Of a stretch of 26,625 bases of DNA, positions 1 to 8,839 are shown one piece after another (the stretch's first letter is position 1; each line of letters begins with the position of its first letter). Both the position numbers and the translations under genes were made by a program. The DNA is from JBDTCS01 sp039923455 (lineage in GTDB: Bacteria; Bacteroidota; Ignavibacteria; Palsa-1295), in assembly GCA_039923455.1 (NCBI GenBank), contig JBDTCS010000303.1, forward strand, positions 1-26,625, read 5' to 3'. The notes beneath the pieces were generated by a model that was not told where the DNA came from, made no database searches, and saw only the letters and a program-made list of their open reading frames with translations.

Positions 1-153
1 GAGAGCAGAATCATGCATGGCTACGATGCCGTCGGTAAGCTTGTTTCAAGCATCTTGGAGGTAAAGTCTTGTCCGATTAAACGCCCTTCCTCAGCGAAAC
101 GGGATACCAAGTCGGTATCTTTGCCAAACGAATACGACTTACAGAGACTTTAG
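1..153 (+). CDS. 3' end of an unidentified protein (partial)
   Basis: The frame starting at base 1 is open through 50 codons and stops at TAG 151-153, so this is the truncated C-terminus of a gene beginning before the window. The visible peptide contains HGYDAVGKLVSSILE, which looks like a final amphipathic helix, then a basic polar tail ending in EYDLQRL. The glycosyltransferase ORF starts 15 bases later on the same strand, so it is probably the preceding gene of the same polysaccharide operon. The product cannot be identified from 50 residues. It could also be a chance open frame. Confidence 0.45.
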   Translation, partial: ESRIMHGYDAVGKLVSSILEVKSCPIKRPSSAKRDTKSVSLPNEYDLQRL

Positions 154-168
154 CGAAAGAGACCTTAG

Positions 169-1536
169 ATGCGAGAATTGCCATCACCCCCACGCGTGAG
201 AAACAACTTTGATGACGAGACCGATGGATTCCGTCGGATGACGGTGCTTGTCATCGCCTATTATTTTCCGCCGATGGGACTTTCGGGAGTGCAGCGGACT
301 CTCAAGTTTGTCAAGTATCTCGCGGAGTTTGGCTGGAAGCCGATTGTTATTACGGCCGGAGAGATGCCTTATTACGCATCTGATGAGACGCTACTCGAAG
401 AAATTGCTCCGTTGATCGAACGGGGTGAAGTTGAGATCGTTCGAACGGAATCTGCAGGTCTTCCCGGCAAAGGAAAGAACGGCATACTCAAACTTCCCGG
501 TGCTGCTTACCAACGATTCCGGTCGAAGCTATTGCAAACATTCCTTCAACCAGATTCAAGGATCGGCTGGAAGAAGCACGCGCTCAAGGCGATCGATGCG
601 ATCTATGCACGGGAAAATATTGATGCCATCTTCAGCACAGCGCCTCCTTATACCGATTTTTTGATCGCGAAAGAAGTCCGCGCAAAATATGGTACGCCTT
701 ATCTTATGGATTATCGCGATGCTTGGGTTTCCAACCCTGTATTGAATTTTTACGCAACCCCATTTCACAAAGCGTATGCAGCAAAGCTGGAAGATGAATG
801 TCTCCGTGCGAGTGACGCGGTGACGGTGGTGAATCGAGGCATGAAGGAGGTGCTTCTTAATAATTACAATTTTCTGAATCACGAGGATGTGCGAATCCTT
901 CCGCACGGATTCGATCCGGAAGATTTTGAACGTGCCGCTCCATTTGCAGGACATGTTGGTGCAAAGGAAAAATTTCGCATCACGTACTCGGGTACGTTTT
1001 ATGTCGGTAGATCCCCGAAAGTCTTCTTAGAGGGCGTGTGCGCTGCCGTCGCTCAAGCACCCGGCCTCAAGAAAGATCTTGAGCTTCTGTTCGTCGGCGT
1101 ATTGCAAAAGGAATATTACAAGTTGATTCAGAGGCTCGGGCTCGAAGGCAATAGTGTCGTCCGAGGTTACGTAGCACACCGCGAAAGTGTAGGTCTCTTG
1201 CTATCGAGTGATGTTTTGTGGATGACTATGTCGGATGATATCAGCGCTCCCGGAAAACTCTATGAATATTTCGGCGCACGTAAACCGATTCTGGGACTGG
1301 TCCCGAAGGATAGTCAGGCTGCGAGAATGCTGATCGATTATGGTGCGGCTATTATCACGGCTCCGGATGATTCCGCTGGGGTCACGGAGGCAATCCTGAC
1401 GCTCTATGAACTCTGGAAGCGAGATGCGCTTGGTTTCGATGTGAACGAGAGCTTTGTGCAAGGATTCGATCGACGTATGCTAACCCGTGACCTTGCCAGA
1501 GTTCTCCGTACCATCGCACACCCGATCACTGCTTAG
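169..1536 (+). CDS. Glycosyltransferase, family 4-like
   Basis: Probable sugar-nucleotide-dependent glycosyltransferase with the GT-B fold, acting at the cytoplasmic side in surface polysaccharide synthesis. Seen: the N-terminal Rossmann start TVLVIAYYFPPMG followed by a GVQRTLKFVKYL acceptor-side helix; a central KFRITYSGTFY strand opening the C-terminal domain; LLFVGVL; and the donor-site region PGKLYEYFGARKPILG with the E-x7-type acid segment. Length (455 aa) suits the family. ATG 169 has a purine-rich GAAAGAGA just upstream, but the family-like sequence begins at ATG 238, so the true start may be 238. The GalE-like epimerase two genes downstream supports a glycan role. The sugar donor and acceptor are unknown. 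Confidence 0.85.
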   Translation: MRELPSPPRVRNNFDDETDGFRRMTVLVIAYYFPPMGLSGVQRTLKFVKYLAEFGWKPIVITAGEMPYYASDETLLEEIAPLIERGEVEIVRTESAGLPGKGKNGILKLPGAAYQRFRSKLLQTFLQPDSRIGWKKHALKAIDAIYARENIDAIFSTAPPYTDFLIAKEVRAKYGTPYLMDYRDAWVSNPVLNFYATPFHKAYAAKLEDECLRASDAVTVVNRGMKEVLLNNYNFLNHEDVRILPHGFDPEDFERAAPFAGHVGAKEKFRITYSGTFYVGRSPKVFLEGVCAAVAQAPGLKKDLELLFVGVLQKEYYKLIQRLGLEGNSVVRGYVAHRESVGLLLSSDVLWMTMSDDISAPGKLYEYFGARKPILGLVPKDSQAARMLIDYGAAIITAPDDSAGVTEAILTLYELWKRDALGFDVNESFVQGFDRRMLTRDLARVLRTIAHPITA

Positions 1537-1600
1537 ACTCTTCCCGTTCATAAATCTTGCTTGGAGCAATGTATCCTTTCGTGGTGTTACGGGGAGCACG

Positions 1601-2944
1601 ATGATTCGAAATACAACAAGGCTTGTTTTTTTGTGCTTGCTATCGGTTTGGAGTATCTCTGTGGCTCATGCTCAAGATACGACCGATCCGTTCGCCTCAA
1701 CCCTTCCGCTGGGTCGCACTGATTCCCGAACGCTCGCCGAACTTGATCTTGCGAGACCCGTCGTTTATATGGATGCGCTGCCCGACGGATCGAAGTGGTT
1801 CGTCATAGACAAGTTTGGTCCGATACAGTCGATGCTTCTGAATGGCAAACGGATCGAGAGGACGTTCAACAATATTCCGTTTACGACAGCGCAGTTCAGC
1901 CCCAATAGCGAGTATATTATCTGGATGGGACTCGATCGAATCTATACCGAGAAAGGATTTGATTCGACGATTACGAACATCTATCGGAATGACTCATTAG
2001 TTGGGAGCTATCTCGCAGATTATGGCTCGCTTGAATTTTCTCGAACAGGCGCACACTGGGGTGCGATTCTTCCATTTGCAAATGTGCTCCAAACTTCTGC
2101 GCGAGATTTTGCGGTAGCCGATGGAAAGGTACTCGGATACGGCGAAGATCATCCACGACAGTTTTCCTTCAATCACGATGAAACGAAGTGGGCCTATCGC
2201 ACGACCAAGGGAAAAGAGGAGAGACTCCTCACATCCGATGGCCCTCAAACGCTCTTCGTGCGATTGGAAGAAGAATCGATTTACTCTACCAAGATCGATT
2301 CGACTATTCTGCGATTCACTCCTGACGTTAGTTATCACGGGCTTATTCTCGAAGGCCGAGATTACGATTTTGGCTTTGAGCATGTAGGGCAATTACGGAA
2401 AACATCGTTCGATCCTGCGCATACCGACACCGCACGTAGCTATTTTTTCTATAATGGGAAGGCGCAACAACCCTATCGTTGGCTTTCCAATATTCTCATA
2501 GACTCTTCCGGAAAGCACACCGCATATTTTGCATGTGATCCGCAGCAAGAAAAACTAGGGGCTCAAAGAGATGAGCGCCGTGCTGTGATGGTCTATGATG
2601 GCAAAGTGATCGTCGGGCCATTTGCAAAAGCCGGCCGTTTGCTTATGAGTGCTTCTGGCAAACACCTGGTGTTCTCGACCGATATAGCAAAAGGTCTGAT
2701 TTATCTCGATACAAAACCGATCATCAAGAGTGAGCAGCTTCAGAATTGTGTTTGGTCGCAGGATGAATCACGCATCGCGCTCGTCGCGACCGGCACACAC
2801 GGCAAGGCCTTCGTGATCGTAAACGGCAAACGATCGCGAGAGTATGAGAAGATCGGGCATCTCGCATTTTCGGCTGATAAGAAGTACGTAATGTATGTCG
2901 CTCTTTTGAATGGGAAGCTTGAAAGGGTCAAACAGTATTACTAA
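1601..2944 (+). CDS. Secreted beta-propeller-like protein, unknown function
   Basis: Exported protein with a signal peptide (RNTTRLVFLCLLSVWSISVAHA, cleavage expected before QDTTD). The start at 1601 is chosen over an upstream in-frame ATG at 1487 because it has GGGGAG at 1591-1596 and places the signal peptide at the N-terminus. The mature part has repeated blade-like units: a strand, then SPNSEYIIWMG, FNHDETKWAYRT, SASGKHLVFST, SQDESRIALVA, SADKKYVMYVA, i.e. the x-(S/D)-x-D/G-(K/S)-hydrophobic pattern of WD40/PD40-like propellers, alternating with short (N/D)GK turns. No catalytic motif is evident. It lies between a glycosyltransferase and an epimerase gene, so a periplasmic or surface role linked to the polysaccharide is possible but not shown. 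Confidence 0.75.
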   Translation: MIRNTTRLVFLCLLSVWSISVAHAQDTTDPFASTLPLGRTDSRTLAELDLARPVVYMDALPDGSKWFVIDKFGPIQSMLLNGKRIERTFNNIPFTTAQFSPNSEYIIWMGLDRIYTEKGFDSTITNIYRNDSLVGSYLADYGSLEFSRTGAHWGAILPFANVLQTSARDFAVADGKVLGYGEDHPRQFSFNHDETKWAYRTTKGKEERLLTSDGPQTLFVRLEEESIYSTKIDSTILRFTPDVSYHGLILEGRDYDFGFEHVGQLRKTSFDPAHTDTARSYFFYNGKAQQPYRWLSNILIDSSGKHTAYFACDPQQEKLGAQRDERRAVMVYDGKVIVGPFAKAGRLLMSASGKHLVFSTDIAKGLIYLDTKPIIKSEQLQNCVWSQDESRIALVATGTHGKAFVIVNGKRSREYEKIGHLAFSADKKYVMYVALLNGKLERVKQYY

Positions 2945-2945
2945 C

Positions 2946-3500
2946 GTGCGTTCGTCGCCACGGAGCTACATACGACGCCGCAACGTGTCGATGTATCTGC
3001 TTGTTTCACTCGCACTCTGTAGTCTGCTATCTATGGCACATGCACAGAAGCGCGGGAAGCACAAACCCGTGAGTAAAACCGTATATGTTATTCCCCGACC
3101 GGTGTTTGTTGGGCTTCATGTTGGAATGAGTCAAGATTCGGCATTTATGATAATGCGATCGATCGCGCTCCGAAGGGACACGCTGCACGTGGACTCGACG
3201 CTGCTTTTGGAATCGGATTCTGTGCGTGTGTTCGGCCAGCCGGCGTATCTACAGTTGCAGATCGTCCATAAGAGGATTCGGACCATCGTGATCAACTATC
3301 ACCCACTCGGTGGCTTCGCCTATGTGAACCTGCGTGATGTCGTAACGCAGTACATCGAACGCCTGATGGGTCGGGGGGTAGTTACAACGGAAGAGACGCT
3401 AACGTACCATCGCTGGGAGACAGAAGACGGCACGACCGAAGTGTCACACTCCGATAAGTACACGCGAATATTCATTCGTCTCGGGAAGCCGAGAGTGTGA
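2946..3500 (+). CDS. Small exported protein, unknown function
   Basis: About 184 aa with an arginine-rich n-region and a hydrophobic segment YLLVSLALCSLLSMAHA, consistent with a Sec signal peptide cleaved before QKRGKHK. The start is uncertain. GTG 2946, one base after the preceding stop, gives a basic n-region. ATG 2910 would overlap the upstream gene, and ATG 2991 would remove all positive charges. The mature part contains VGLHVGMSQDSAFMIM, a short helix-forming motif resembling the start of SmpA/BamE-like or similar small periplasmic domains, then alternating strands (QLQIVHKRIRTIVINY) and a basic end. The family is not recognised. The tight spacing suggests co-transcription with the propeller gene. 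Confidence 0.65.
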   Translation: MRSSPRSYIRRRNVSMYLLVSLALCSLLSMAHAQKRGKHKPVSKTVYVIPRPVFVGLHVGMSQDSAFMIMRSIALRRDTLHVDSTLLLESDSVRVFGQPAYLQLQIVHKRIRTIVINYHPLGGFAYVNLRDVVTQYIERLMGRGVVTTEETLTYHRWETEDGTTEVSHSDKYTRIFIRLGKPRV

Positions 3501-3544
3501 TCTCGTATTAACGGTATATAGCTATTATCCAAGCCAAACATTTA

Positions 3545-4480
3545 GTGAAAATTTTAGTAACAGGTGGCGCAGGATTCATTGGCTCGCATCTCACCGATGC
3601 GTTCCTCGCCTCAGGGCATTCGGTTGTGATCTTAGATAATTTGAGTTCTGGTAAGGTTGCGAACATCAATTCGAGTGCAACGTTTGTACAAGGCGATATT
3701 CGTGATGCGAAGCTCGTGATGGAGCTGTTTCAAGAACACAAGTTCGATGTTGTCAACCATCACGCAGCGCAACTTGATGTGCGTAAGAGCGTCGCCGATC
3801 CGGTCTTCGATTGCACAACGAATGTTTTGGGTACGCTTAATCTGCTCGAAGCCGCGCGAACCGTCGGAAGTGTCAAACGCTTTATGTTTGCTTCGACCGG
3901 CGGCGCTGTGTATGGTGAGCAAGATTATTTTCCTGCCGACGAAAATCATCCGACGCGACCCATCTCTCCCTACGGCGTTACGAAGCGCACCGTCGAATTG
4001 TATCTCGACTATTACAAAGCAGTGCACGGCCTGAACTACGTGGCATTCCGTTATACAAACGTCTATGGACCTCGTCAGGATGCACATGGTGAGGCAGGTG
4101 TCGTAGCGATATTCATTAACAAACTACTCGCCGGCGAAACGTGTGTGATCAACGGGAAAGGCAAACAGACGCGGGATTATGTTTTTGTCGGTGACCTTGT
4201 TCGTGCGCATCTGTTAGCGCTTTCGGAATATAAAGGATCAGGTATCTTGAATGTTTCTACAGCGATCGAGACGAATGTGAATGAGATTTTTTCCACGCTC
4301 AACGAGGCGATTACCTCCGGAAGCGCAAAGCCTGAATATGGTCCGGCCAAAGCAGGTGAGCAGGAGCGCAGCGTCTGCAGCTACGCGCTGATCGAAAAGA
4401 CACTCGGCTGGACCCCAAAAGTTGGACTTCAAGATGGCCTCGCACAAACTGTCGACTCTTTCCGAAATCAAAACGGATGA
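3545..4480 (+). CDS. NAD-dependent epimerase/dehydratase, UDP-glucose 4-epimerase-like
   Basis: Extended short-chain dehydrogenase of 311 aa, likely interconverting nucleotide sugars in the cytoplasm for the neighbouring glycosyltransferase. Seen: GGAGFIG (residues 7-13) for NAD binding, D31 at the end of strand 2 and D51 in GDIRD, the HHAAQ segment, S117/T118 in FASTGG, and catalytic Y143-xxx-K147 in SPYGVTK. RYTNVYGPRQ and RDYVFVGDLV are typical of GalE/WbpP-type sugar epimerases. The length fits the family. The start is GTG; no strong Shine-Dalgarno is visible. Its stop overlaps the next start (ATGA, 4477-4480), implying translational coupling. The exact substrate (UDP-Glc/Gal, UDP-GlcNAc or another sugar) cannot be assigned from sequence alone. 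Confidence 0.88.
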   Translation: MKILVTGGAGFIGSHLTDAFLASGHSVVILDNLSSGKVANINSSATFVQGDIRDAKLVMELFQEHKFDVVNHHAAQLDVRKSVADPVFDCTTNVLGTLNLLEAARTVGSVKRFMFASTGGAVYGEQDYFPADENHPTRPISPYGVTKRTVELYLDYYKAVHGLNYVAFRYTNVYGPRQDAHGEAGVVAIFINKLLAGETCVINGKGKQTRDYVFVGDLVRAHLLALSEYKGSGILNVSTAIETNVNEIFSTLNEAITSGSAKPEYGPAKAGEQERSVCSYALIEKTLGWTPKVGLQDGLAQTVDSFRNQNG

Positions 4481-6240
4481 TTGCTGGGCGAGTCTTCCGA
4501 ATCCCGATTCGAGTGCTGCTGCTGCTATGGATTGCAGGATGCGCCTCTATTCAACCACCGCCCGGCGGACCCGAAGATAAAACGCCGCCCGCACTTTTGG
4601 AGTCAACGCCGAAGGAACGCGCAACGAACGTCTCGCGCGATGTGCGAATTCACTTTCTCTTTGCCGCACCACTCGACAAAAATACTTTTTCGCAATCTTT
4701 TTCTATCACGCCCTATATCACCGGCAAACTGAAATTCAGTTGGTCCGGCTCGGAAGAAGTGGAGGTGCGCTTGCCCGAGCTTCTGCGCGAGAATACGACG
4801 TACACGGTTTCGCTCGCGCGTGATCTGAAGTCACGCCGAGGCAATGCACTCGCGCAACCGGTGCATCTTACTTTCTCGACAGGCGCCGCGATCGATACCG
4901 GTAGATTAAATGGAGTGCTATTGCCCGCGCTGAATTCGAAGGAAGCTCTGAAGACGGCGGATATTTTTCTTTTCGCGTATGACCTTCGCGCGCACACGCT
5001 GGACACGCTTGATCTTTCGCACACGCCTCCCGATCTGATGACGCAAGCAGACGACAAAGGGGCCTTCGAATTCCTCGCTATGCGCACGAGCGGGAAGTAC
5101 AGAGTGTTCGCGGTGCGAGATGCGTTTCGCAATCACGTCTATGATAAAGGCGTGGATGGCTTCGGCGTCCCAACCAGCGACCTCGTGCTCGATAGCTCGT
5201 TCGTAACCGATTTCCGTATTCGAATGGCCGCGGCAGTGGATACTGTTCCACCGCAACTACAAGATGCCGAAGTACTCGATGCTTATCACCTTCGCGCGAA
5301 ATTCTCGGAAGAACTCGACACGCTTAGCATTCGCCCGAATGTATTTCAATTGCGATCCACCAAGCAGAACACGCCGATCGAATTGGTTGCCGCCTATCGC
5401 GATCATCCGGATCGACGAATAGGGCAAGTTGTGCTGCTCACGAAATCGCCACTCATCTCCGATTCGGAATACACGCTTTCGGTCTTGCGAGATAGTGTTC
5501 ACGATCTCGCCGGGAATAAGCTCTGGGATTCGGCATATCAAACCACGCTTTCGGGTCGCGCACTTCGAGATACATTCCCCGCACCGAGAATCTCGGAGAC
5601 ATCTATCAGTGATAGTCTTCGAGATGTATCACAATCGCCGAGCATTCGACTAACCTTCAGTGATGCAGTTGCTCAGCCGATCAATGCCGAGCAAGTTACG
5701 CTCATTGATACGAGCAAAAAATCTGTGCCGATACAATTGGTATGGACTGATGATGCGCATCTCATCATTCGGCCCGTTGACTCGCTGCGGGCATTGCAGT
5801 TTTATACGCTGACGCTCCGGACAAAAGCATTTAGTAGTCCGCTACCTTCACGAGCCGTGGGACAACCGGACACGCTCATCCGCATTCGTTTTCAGACCGT
5901 CGATCCACGTGAGGAAGGCAAGGTTGCCGGAGAGGTCGGTGTTGCGGATTCTGCATGGAAGCGAAATCCGAATGCGCGCTACGTCGTGGAGTTGATCGGT
6001 AGCTCGAGTGACTATCTTCGCCGAGTGCAACTCCCCCAAGGTAGCGCCACCTATGAATTTGACCGAGTACCGATGGGCAAATATCGTGTTCGCGGCTATA
6101 TCGTTGAAGGTGCGAACGGTCGGTTCGACGCTGGTTCGGTGATTCCCTACAAATTTTCAGCTCCATCCGGCGACTTCCCGACCGAGATCGATGTACGCCC
6201 GCGTTGGACTATTGATAAAGTGAATATTCTGCTGAAGTAA
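4477..6240 (+). CDS. Ig-like (SbsA/Big_5) domain lipoprotein
   Basis: Predicted lipoprotein: a signal peptide ending in LLLLWIAGC with lipidated C22, followed by a proline/glycine-rich ASIQPPPGGPEDKTPP segment typical of Bacteroidota Ig-like lipoproteins. The next ~100 residues match an SbsA-type Ig domain (PPALLESTP...VRIHFLFAAPLD...NTTYTVSLARDLKS.RGN.LAQPVHLTFST). At least two further repeats follow the same pattern (LRAKFSEELD...YTLSVLRDSVHDLAGNKL; IRLTFSDAV...YTLTLRTKAF), and the C-terminus is strand-rich (KYRVRGYIVEGANGRFDAG). It probably sits in the outer membrane facing the periplasm or surface. The role is unknown. ATGA overlap couples it to the epimerase gene. 587 aa. Confidence 0.8.
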   Translation: MIAGRVFRIPIRVLLLLWIAGCASIQPPPGGPEDKTPPALLESTPKERATNVSRDVRIHFLFAAPLDKNTFSQSFSITPYITGKLKFSWSGSEEVEVRLPELLRENTTYTVSLARDLKSRRGNALAQPVHLTFSTGAAIDTGRLNGVLLPALNSKEALKTADIFLFAYDLRAHTLDTLDLSHTPPDLMTQADDKGAFEFLAMRTSGKYRVFAVRDAFRNHVYDKGVDGFGVPTSDLVLDSSFVTDFRIRMAAAVDTVPPQLQDAEVLDAYHLRAKFSEELDTLSIRPNVFQLRSTKQNTPIELVAAYRDHPDRRIGQVVLLTKSPLISDSEYTLSVLRDSVHDLAGNKLWDSAYQTTLSGRALRDTFPAPRISETSISDSLRDVSQSPSIRLTFSDAVAQPINAEQVTLIDTSKKSVPIQLVWTDDAHLIIRPVDSLRALQFYTLTLRTKAFSSPLPSRAVGQPDTLIRIRFQTVDPREEGKVAGEVGVADSAWKRNPNARYVVELIGSSSDYLRRVQLPQGSATYEFDRVPMGKYRVRGYIVEGANGRFDAGSVIPYKFSAPSGDFPTEIDVRPRWTIDKVNILLK

Positions 6241-6258
6241 TACGTCCAAATTGTGATT

Positions 6259-6277
6259 CTCAAATTTTCCAATTGAG
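6259..6277 (+). other. Small inverted repeat in the 78-bp gap before the permease gene
   Basis: CTCAA (6259-6263) pairs with TTGAG (6273-6277), extended by TT/AA with a one-base bulge around a TTCC loop. No T-run follows on the plus strand, so it is not a convincing intrinsic terminator. It may mark the boundary between the polysaccharide block and the permease/bshB1 pair. Confidence 0.25.
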
Positions 6278-6318
6278 ACCTCGGACAGTTCTCCTTCGTA
6301 AATTCCGAAACTTAGTTC

Positions 6319-7857
6319 GTGGCATCGTCTCACCACTTGAAATTACAAAACACAGCTTACGTGGATTCTAAACCACACCTGAAGCGGGCACTCGGGCTTT
6401 ATGCGACGACGGCGATAGTGATCGGCTCCGTCGTTGGCTCCGGTATCTTCTCATCGCCCTCACAGATGGCCCGAGATTTGCCGAGCGCGCCACTCTTGCT
6501 TGGCGTTTGGCTTTTTACTGGAATACTTACGCTGTTCGGTGCACTGACGCAATCCGAACTCGTTGGTCAGATGCCCAGAACCGGCGGGCTGTACGAATAT
6601 TTTAGAGAGATTTATGGTGAGCAGATCGGCTTCCTATATGGCTGGGCAAATTTTACGATCGCCGGCTCAGGAGCAATAGCGGCAATCGCATTTATTTTTG
6701 CGAATTATCTCGGCGAATTTGTTGCACTTCCAAAATTAAGTCCAGCACTCGAAGCAACACCGTTGCATCTTCCGATGCTCGGTGATATTTTCCCGCTGGC
6801 TGATATGGGAGTCAAATGTGTTGCTGCGGGACTCGTGATTTTTCTCACAATTCTGAATGTGCGCGGTGTAAAAGTAGGCGCACGATTGCAGAGCATATCG
6901 ACGACAACAAAGATGATCGCGATACTCGGCGTTGTTGCAATTGCATTTTTTTTGGGTGCGGGAGTCGGGCATACTTCGAACTGGTTTCATGCTGCGACCA
7001 ACGGTAACAACCACGCGGGTGGGGGACTTTCCGGCAACAGCCTTTCGGGTTGGGGGTTGGTCGGTGCGATCTCGCTTGCAATGTCCGGCGCGTTTTGGGC
7101 TTATGATGGCTGGGGAAATGTCGCCTATATAGCAGGCGAGGTTAAAGAGCCTTCACGGACTATCCCGCGTGCGATCATCCTTGGTACGTTTACCTTCATA
7201 TCGCTATATATGTTGGTGAATCTTGCGTACTTCTATATTCTACCGGTCGAAGCTGTCGGATCGGCAACCGGAGACCGTGTCGCATCCGTGGTTATTACAC
7301 AAGTGATTGGTGGGTTCGGTGGCCTATTGATCGCGGGGCTTATAATGCTCTCGACGTTTGACACCACGAACTCGAGCATCCTAACGAACGCCCGTGTTTA
7401 TTTTGCGATGGGTCAAAAGCGAGTCTTCTACGAAAAGGCCGCAGTTATTCATCCCAAATTTCAAACGCCATACGTGTCGTTGTTGCTACAAGGAGGTTGG
7501 GCGCTCGTGCTCTTATTCTCAGGGTCGTTCGGACTTATAACGGATATGTATGTATTCGTGAATTGGTTACTGTATGTTTTGATGGCTCTTGGTGTCTTTA
7601 TATTACGAAGACGATTGCCGCAAGGAGAGCGACCATTCAAAGTGCCCGGCTATCCGTGGATTCCGGCGATCTTTGTTTTGTTTGCATCTGCGTTTGTAAT
7701 CATTACACTTGTGACGGACGTGCAGGCCTATCGTGCAGGAGCGCCGCTGATGAAATCGGTTACCGGCCTTGTGCTCGTGCTCTCCGGTTTACCGTTCTAT
7801 TATTTTTGGAAATACAAACAGGACAAAGCACTTTCGATCACATCACTCGATGAATAG
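6319..7857 (+). CDS. APC-superfamily amino-acid permease
   Basis: Inner-membrane transporter of 512 aa with about 12 hydrophobic segments, the usual length for the family. Seen: TM1 with the APC substrate-binding loop GSVVGSGIFSSPS; TM2-3 loop PRTGGLYEYFREIYGEQIGFLYGW, the E-x-Y-x-GELYG-like signature of the LAT/SLC7-like branch; SGAFWAYDGWGNVAYIAGEVKEP in TM6; and TNSSILTNARVYFAMGQ in TM8. It likely exchanges or symports amino acids. The start is GTG 6319; an ATG-free N-terminus of about 20 polar residues precedes TM1. It is followed after 38 bp by bshB1 on the same strand, perhaps in one transcript. The substrate is not predictable. Confidence 0.88.
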   Translation: MASSHHLKLQNTAYVDSKPHLKRALGLYATTAIVIGSVVGSGIFSSPSQMARDLPSAPLLLGVWLFTGILTLFGALTQSELVGQMPRTGGLYEYFREIYGEQIGFLYGWANFTIAGSGAIAAIAFIFANYLGEFVALPKLSPALEATPLHLPMLGDIFPLADMGVKCVAAGLVIFLTILNVRGVKVGARLQSISTTTKMIAILGVVAIAFFLGAGVGHTSNWFHAATNGNNHAGGGLSGNSLSGWGLVGAISLAMSGAFWAYDGWGNVAYIAGEVKEPSRTIPRAIILGTFTFISLYMLVNLAYFYILPVEAVGSATGDRVASVVITQVIGGFGGLLIAGLIMLSTFDTTNSSILTNARVYFAMGQKRVFYEKAAVIHPKFQTPYVSLLLQGGWALVLLFSGSFGLITDMYVFVNWLLYVLMALGVFILRRRLPQGERPFKVPGYPWIPAIFVLFASAFVIITLVTDVQAYRAGAPLMKSVTGLVLVLSGLPFYYFWKYKQDKALSITSLDE

Positions 7858-7895
7858 AAAGTATTGTTGATGCATTCGATAGAGATGAAAACGCT

Positions 7896-8687
7896 ATGGA
7901 ACCGATAGACCTACTCGCGATCGCTGCGCATCCGGATGATGTCGAGCTGTCGTGCGCCGGCACGATGATCTCTGCAAAGAAATCGGGTAAGCGCACTGCG
8001 ATCGTTGATCTGACTCGCGGCGAGCTTTCGACACGTGGCACTCTGGAATCACGTGCTCGAGAAACAGATGAAGCGACGCGCATCATGCAACTCGATGAGC
8101 GGTTCAATCTCGGAATGCCGGATGGGAATATCGAGCTTTCGCAGGAAAATCTTCGCTTACTTATCGAAGCAATTCGTACGCTTCGTCCACAAATCATGCT
8201 CACTCCACACAAACATGAGCGGCATCCTGATCACGAAGCAGCCTGTGAACTCGCACACCGTGCGGCATTCTATGCGGGCCTTGCCAAGATTGAAACGATG
8301 GATGAACTTGGCAATCCGCAGCAACCGCACCGTCCGCTCTTAGTAATGCACTACATGCAGACGTTCGTTTTCGAGCCAAGTGTGATTGTGGATGTGACAG
8401 AAGTATTTCCGGAACGGATGGCTGCGATGATGGCCTATGCCTCGCAATTTGCGAGATCGAAATTCTCGAGCGCTCGCGTTGGGACCGAACACGAAAATGC
8501 TTCGGACACTTTGCAAGCTTCCGAGCGCGAGACCTTTCTATCGCAGAAAGGCTTCAACGAGTGGATCGAAGCACGTGCGCGGTCGTATGGAATGATCATC
8601 GGCGCAGAATTCGGCGAGCCATTCTGGGCTGAACAAACGCCGGGCACGCGTGATATTTTTAGTTTAGTAACGAAGCATGTTGCATGA
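7896..8687 (+). CDS. bshB1: Bacillithiol biosynthesis deacetylase BshB1 (PIG-L family)
   Basis: Zn-dependent LmbE/PIG-L deacetylase of 263 aa, expected to deacetylate GlcNAc-malate in bacillithiol synthesis. Seen: AAHPDDVE (residues 10-17; metal ligands H12 and D15, catalytic D14), HERHPDHEAA (third ligand H113 in HPDH), DLTRGELSTRGT (39-49), LGMPDG (72-77), PSVIVDVTEVF, YASQF and EARARSYGMIIGAEFGEPFW. The RGELSTRGT, SQF and ARARS...GAE.GEPF segments are characteristic of BshB1 rather than of generic PIG-L proteins. Bacillithiol or its N-methyl form is known in the Chlorobi/Bacteroidota line, so the call fits the inferred host. bshA and bshC are not in the window. Confidence 0.88.
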   Translation: MEPIDLLAIAAHPDDVELSCAGTMISAKKSGKRTAIVDLTRGELSTRGTLESRARETDEATRIMQLDERFNLGMPDGNIELSQENLRLLIEAIRTLRPQIMLTPHKHERHPDHEAACELAHRAAFYAGLAKIETMDELGNPQQPHRPLLVMHYMQTFVFEPSVIVDVTEVFPERMAAMMAYASQFARSKFSSARVGTEHENASDTLQASERETFLSQKGFNEWIEARARSYGMIIGAEFGEPFWAEQTPGTRDIFSLVTKHVA

Positions 8688-8808
8688 ACATAAAGGAGCG
8701 ACAAGGAACGGTTCGCCATAAAGCATACATAGTAGAGTGTGCCTTCTTGAAATAGACGAAGCCGGAGATATACCGAGCGCTCTACGAGCTAATGATTCCG
8801 TTCTCATC

Positions 8809-8832
8809 ACCTGTCAAAATTGACATTCAGGT
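8809..8832 (+). promoter_or_regulatory. Palindrome overlapping the ribosome-binding site of the PorE-like gene
   Basis: TGTCAA-AA-TTGACA (8812-8825) is a perfect six-base inverted repeat with a two-base spacer. The arms extend to ACCTG (8809-8813) and CAGGT (8828-8832) with a TT bulge. The AGG at 8829-8831 is the only plausible Shine-Dalgarno for TTG 8840. In RNA the hairpin would sequester it, and in DNA it could be an operator. Nothing else shows regulation. Confidence 0.4.
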
Positions 8833-8839
8833 ATAGCAG

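Noticed and set aside
556..954. Minus-strand 132-codon frame inside the glycosyltransferase gene
   Set aside because: Shadow of a well-supported gene on the other strand, with no signals of its own.
3155..3166. 12-bp palindrome GCGATCGATCGC
   Set aside because: It lies in coding sequence where CGATC words are frequent; it is explained by codon use and is not a HIP1 (GCGATCGC) site.
8684..8755. 23-codon frame starting in an ATGA overlap with the bshB1 stop
   Set aside because: Too short, no homology-like motif, and no further support beyond the overlap itself.
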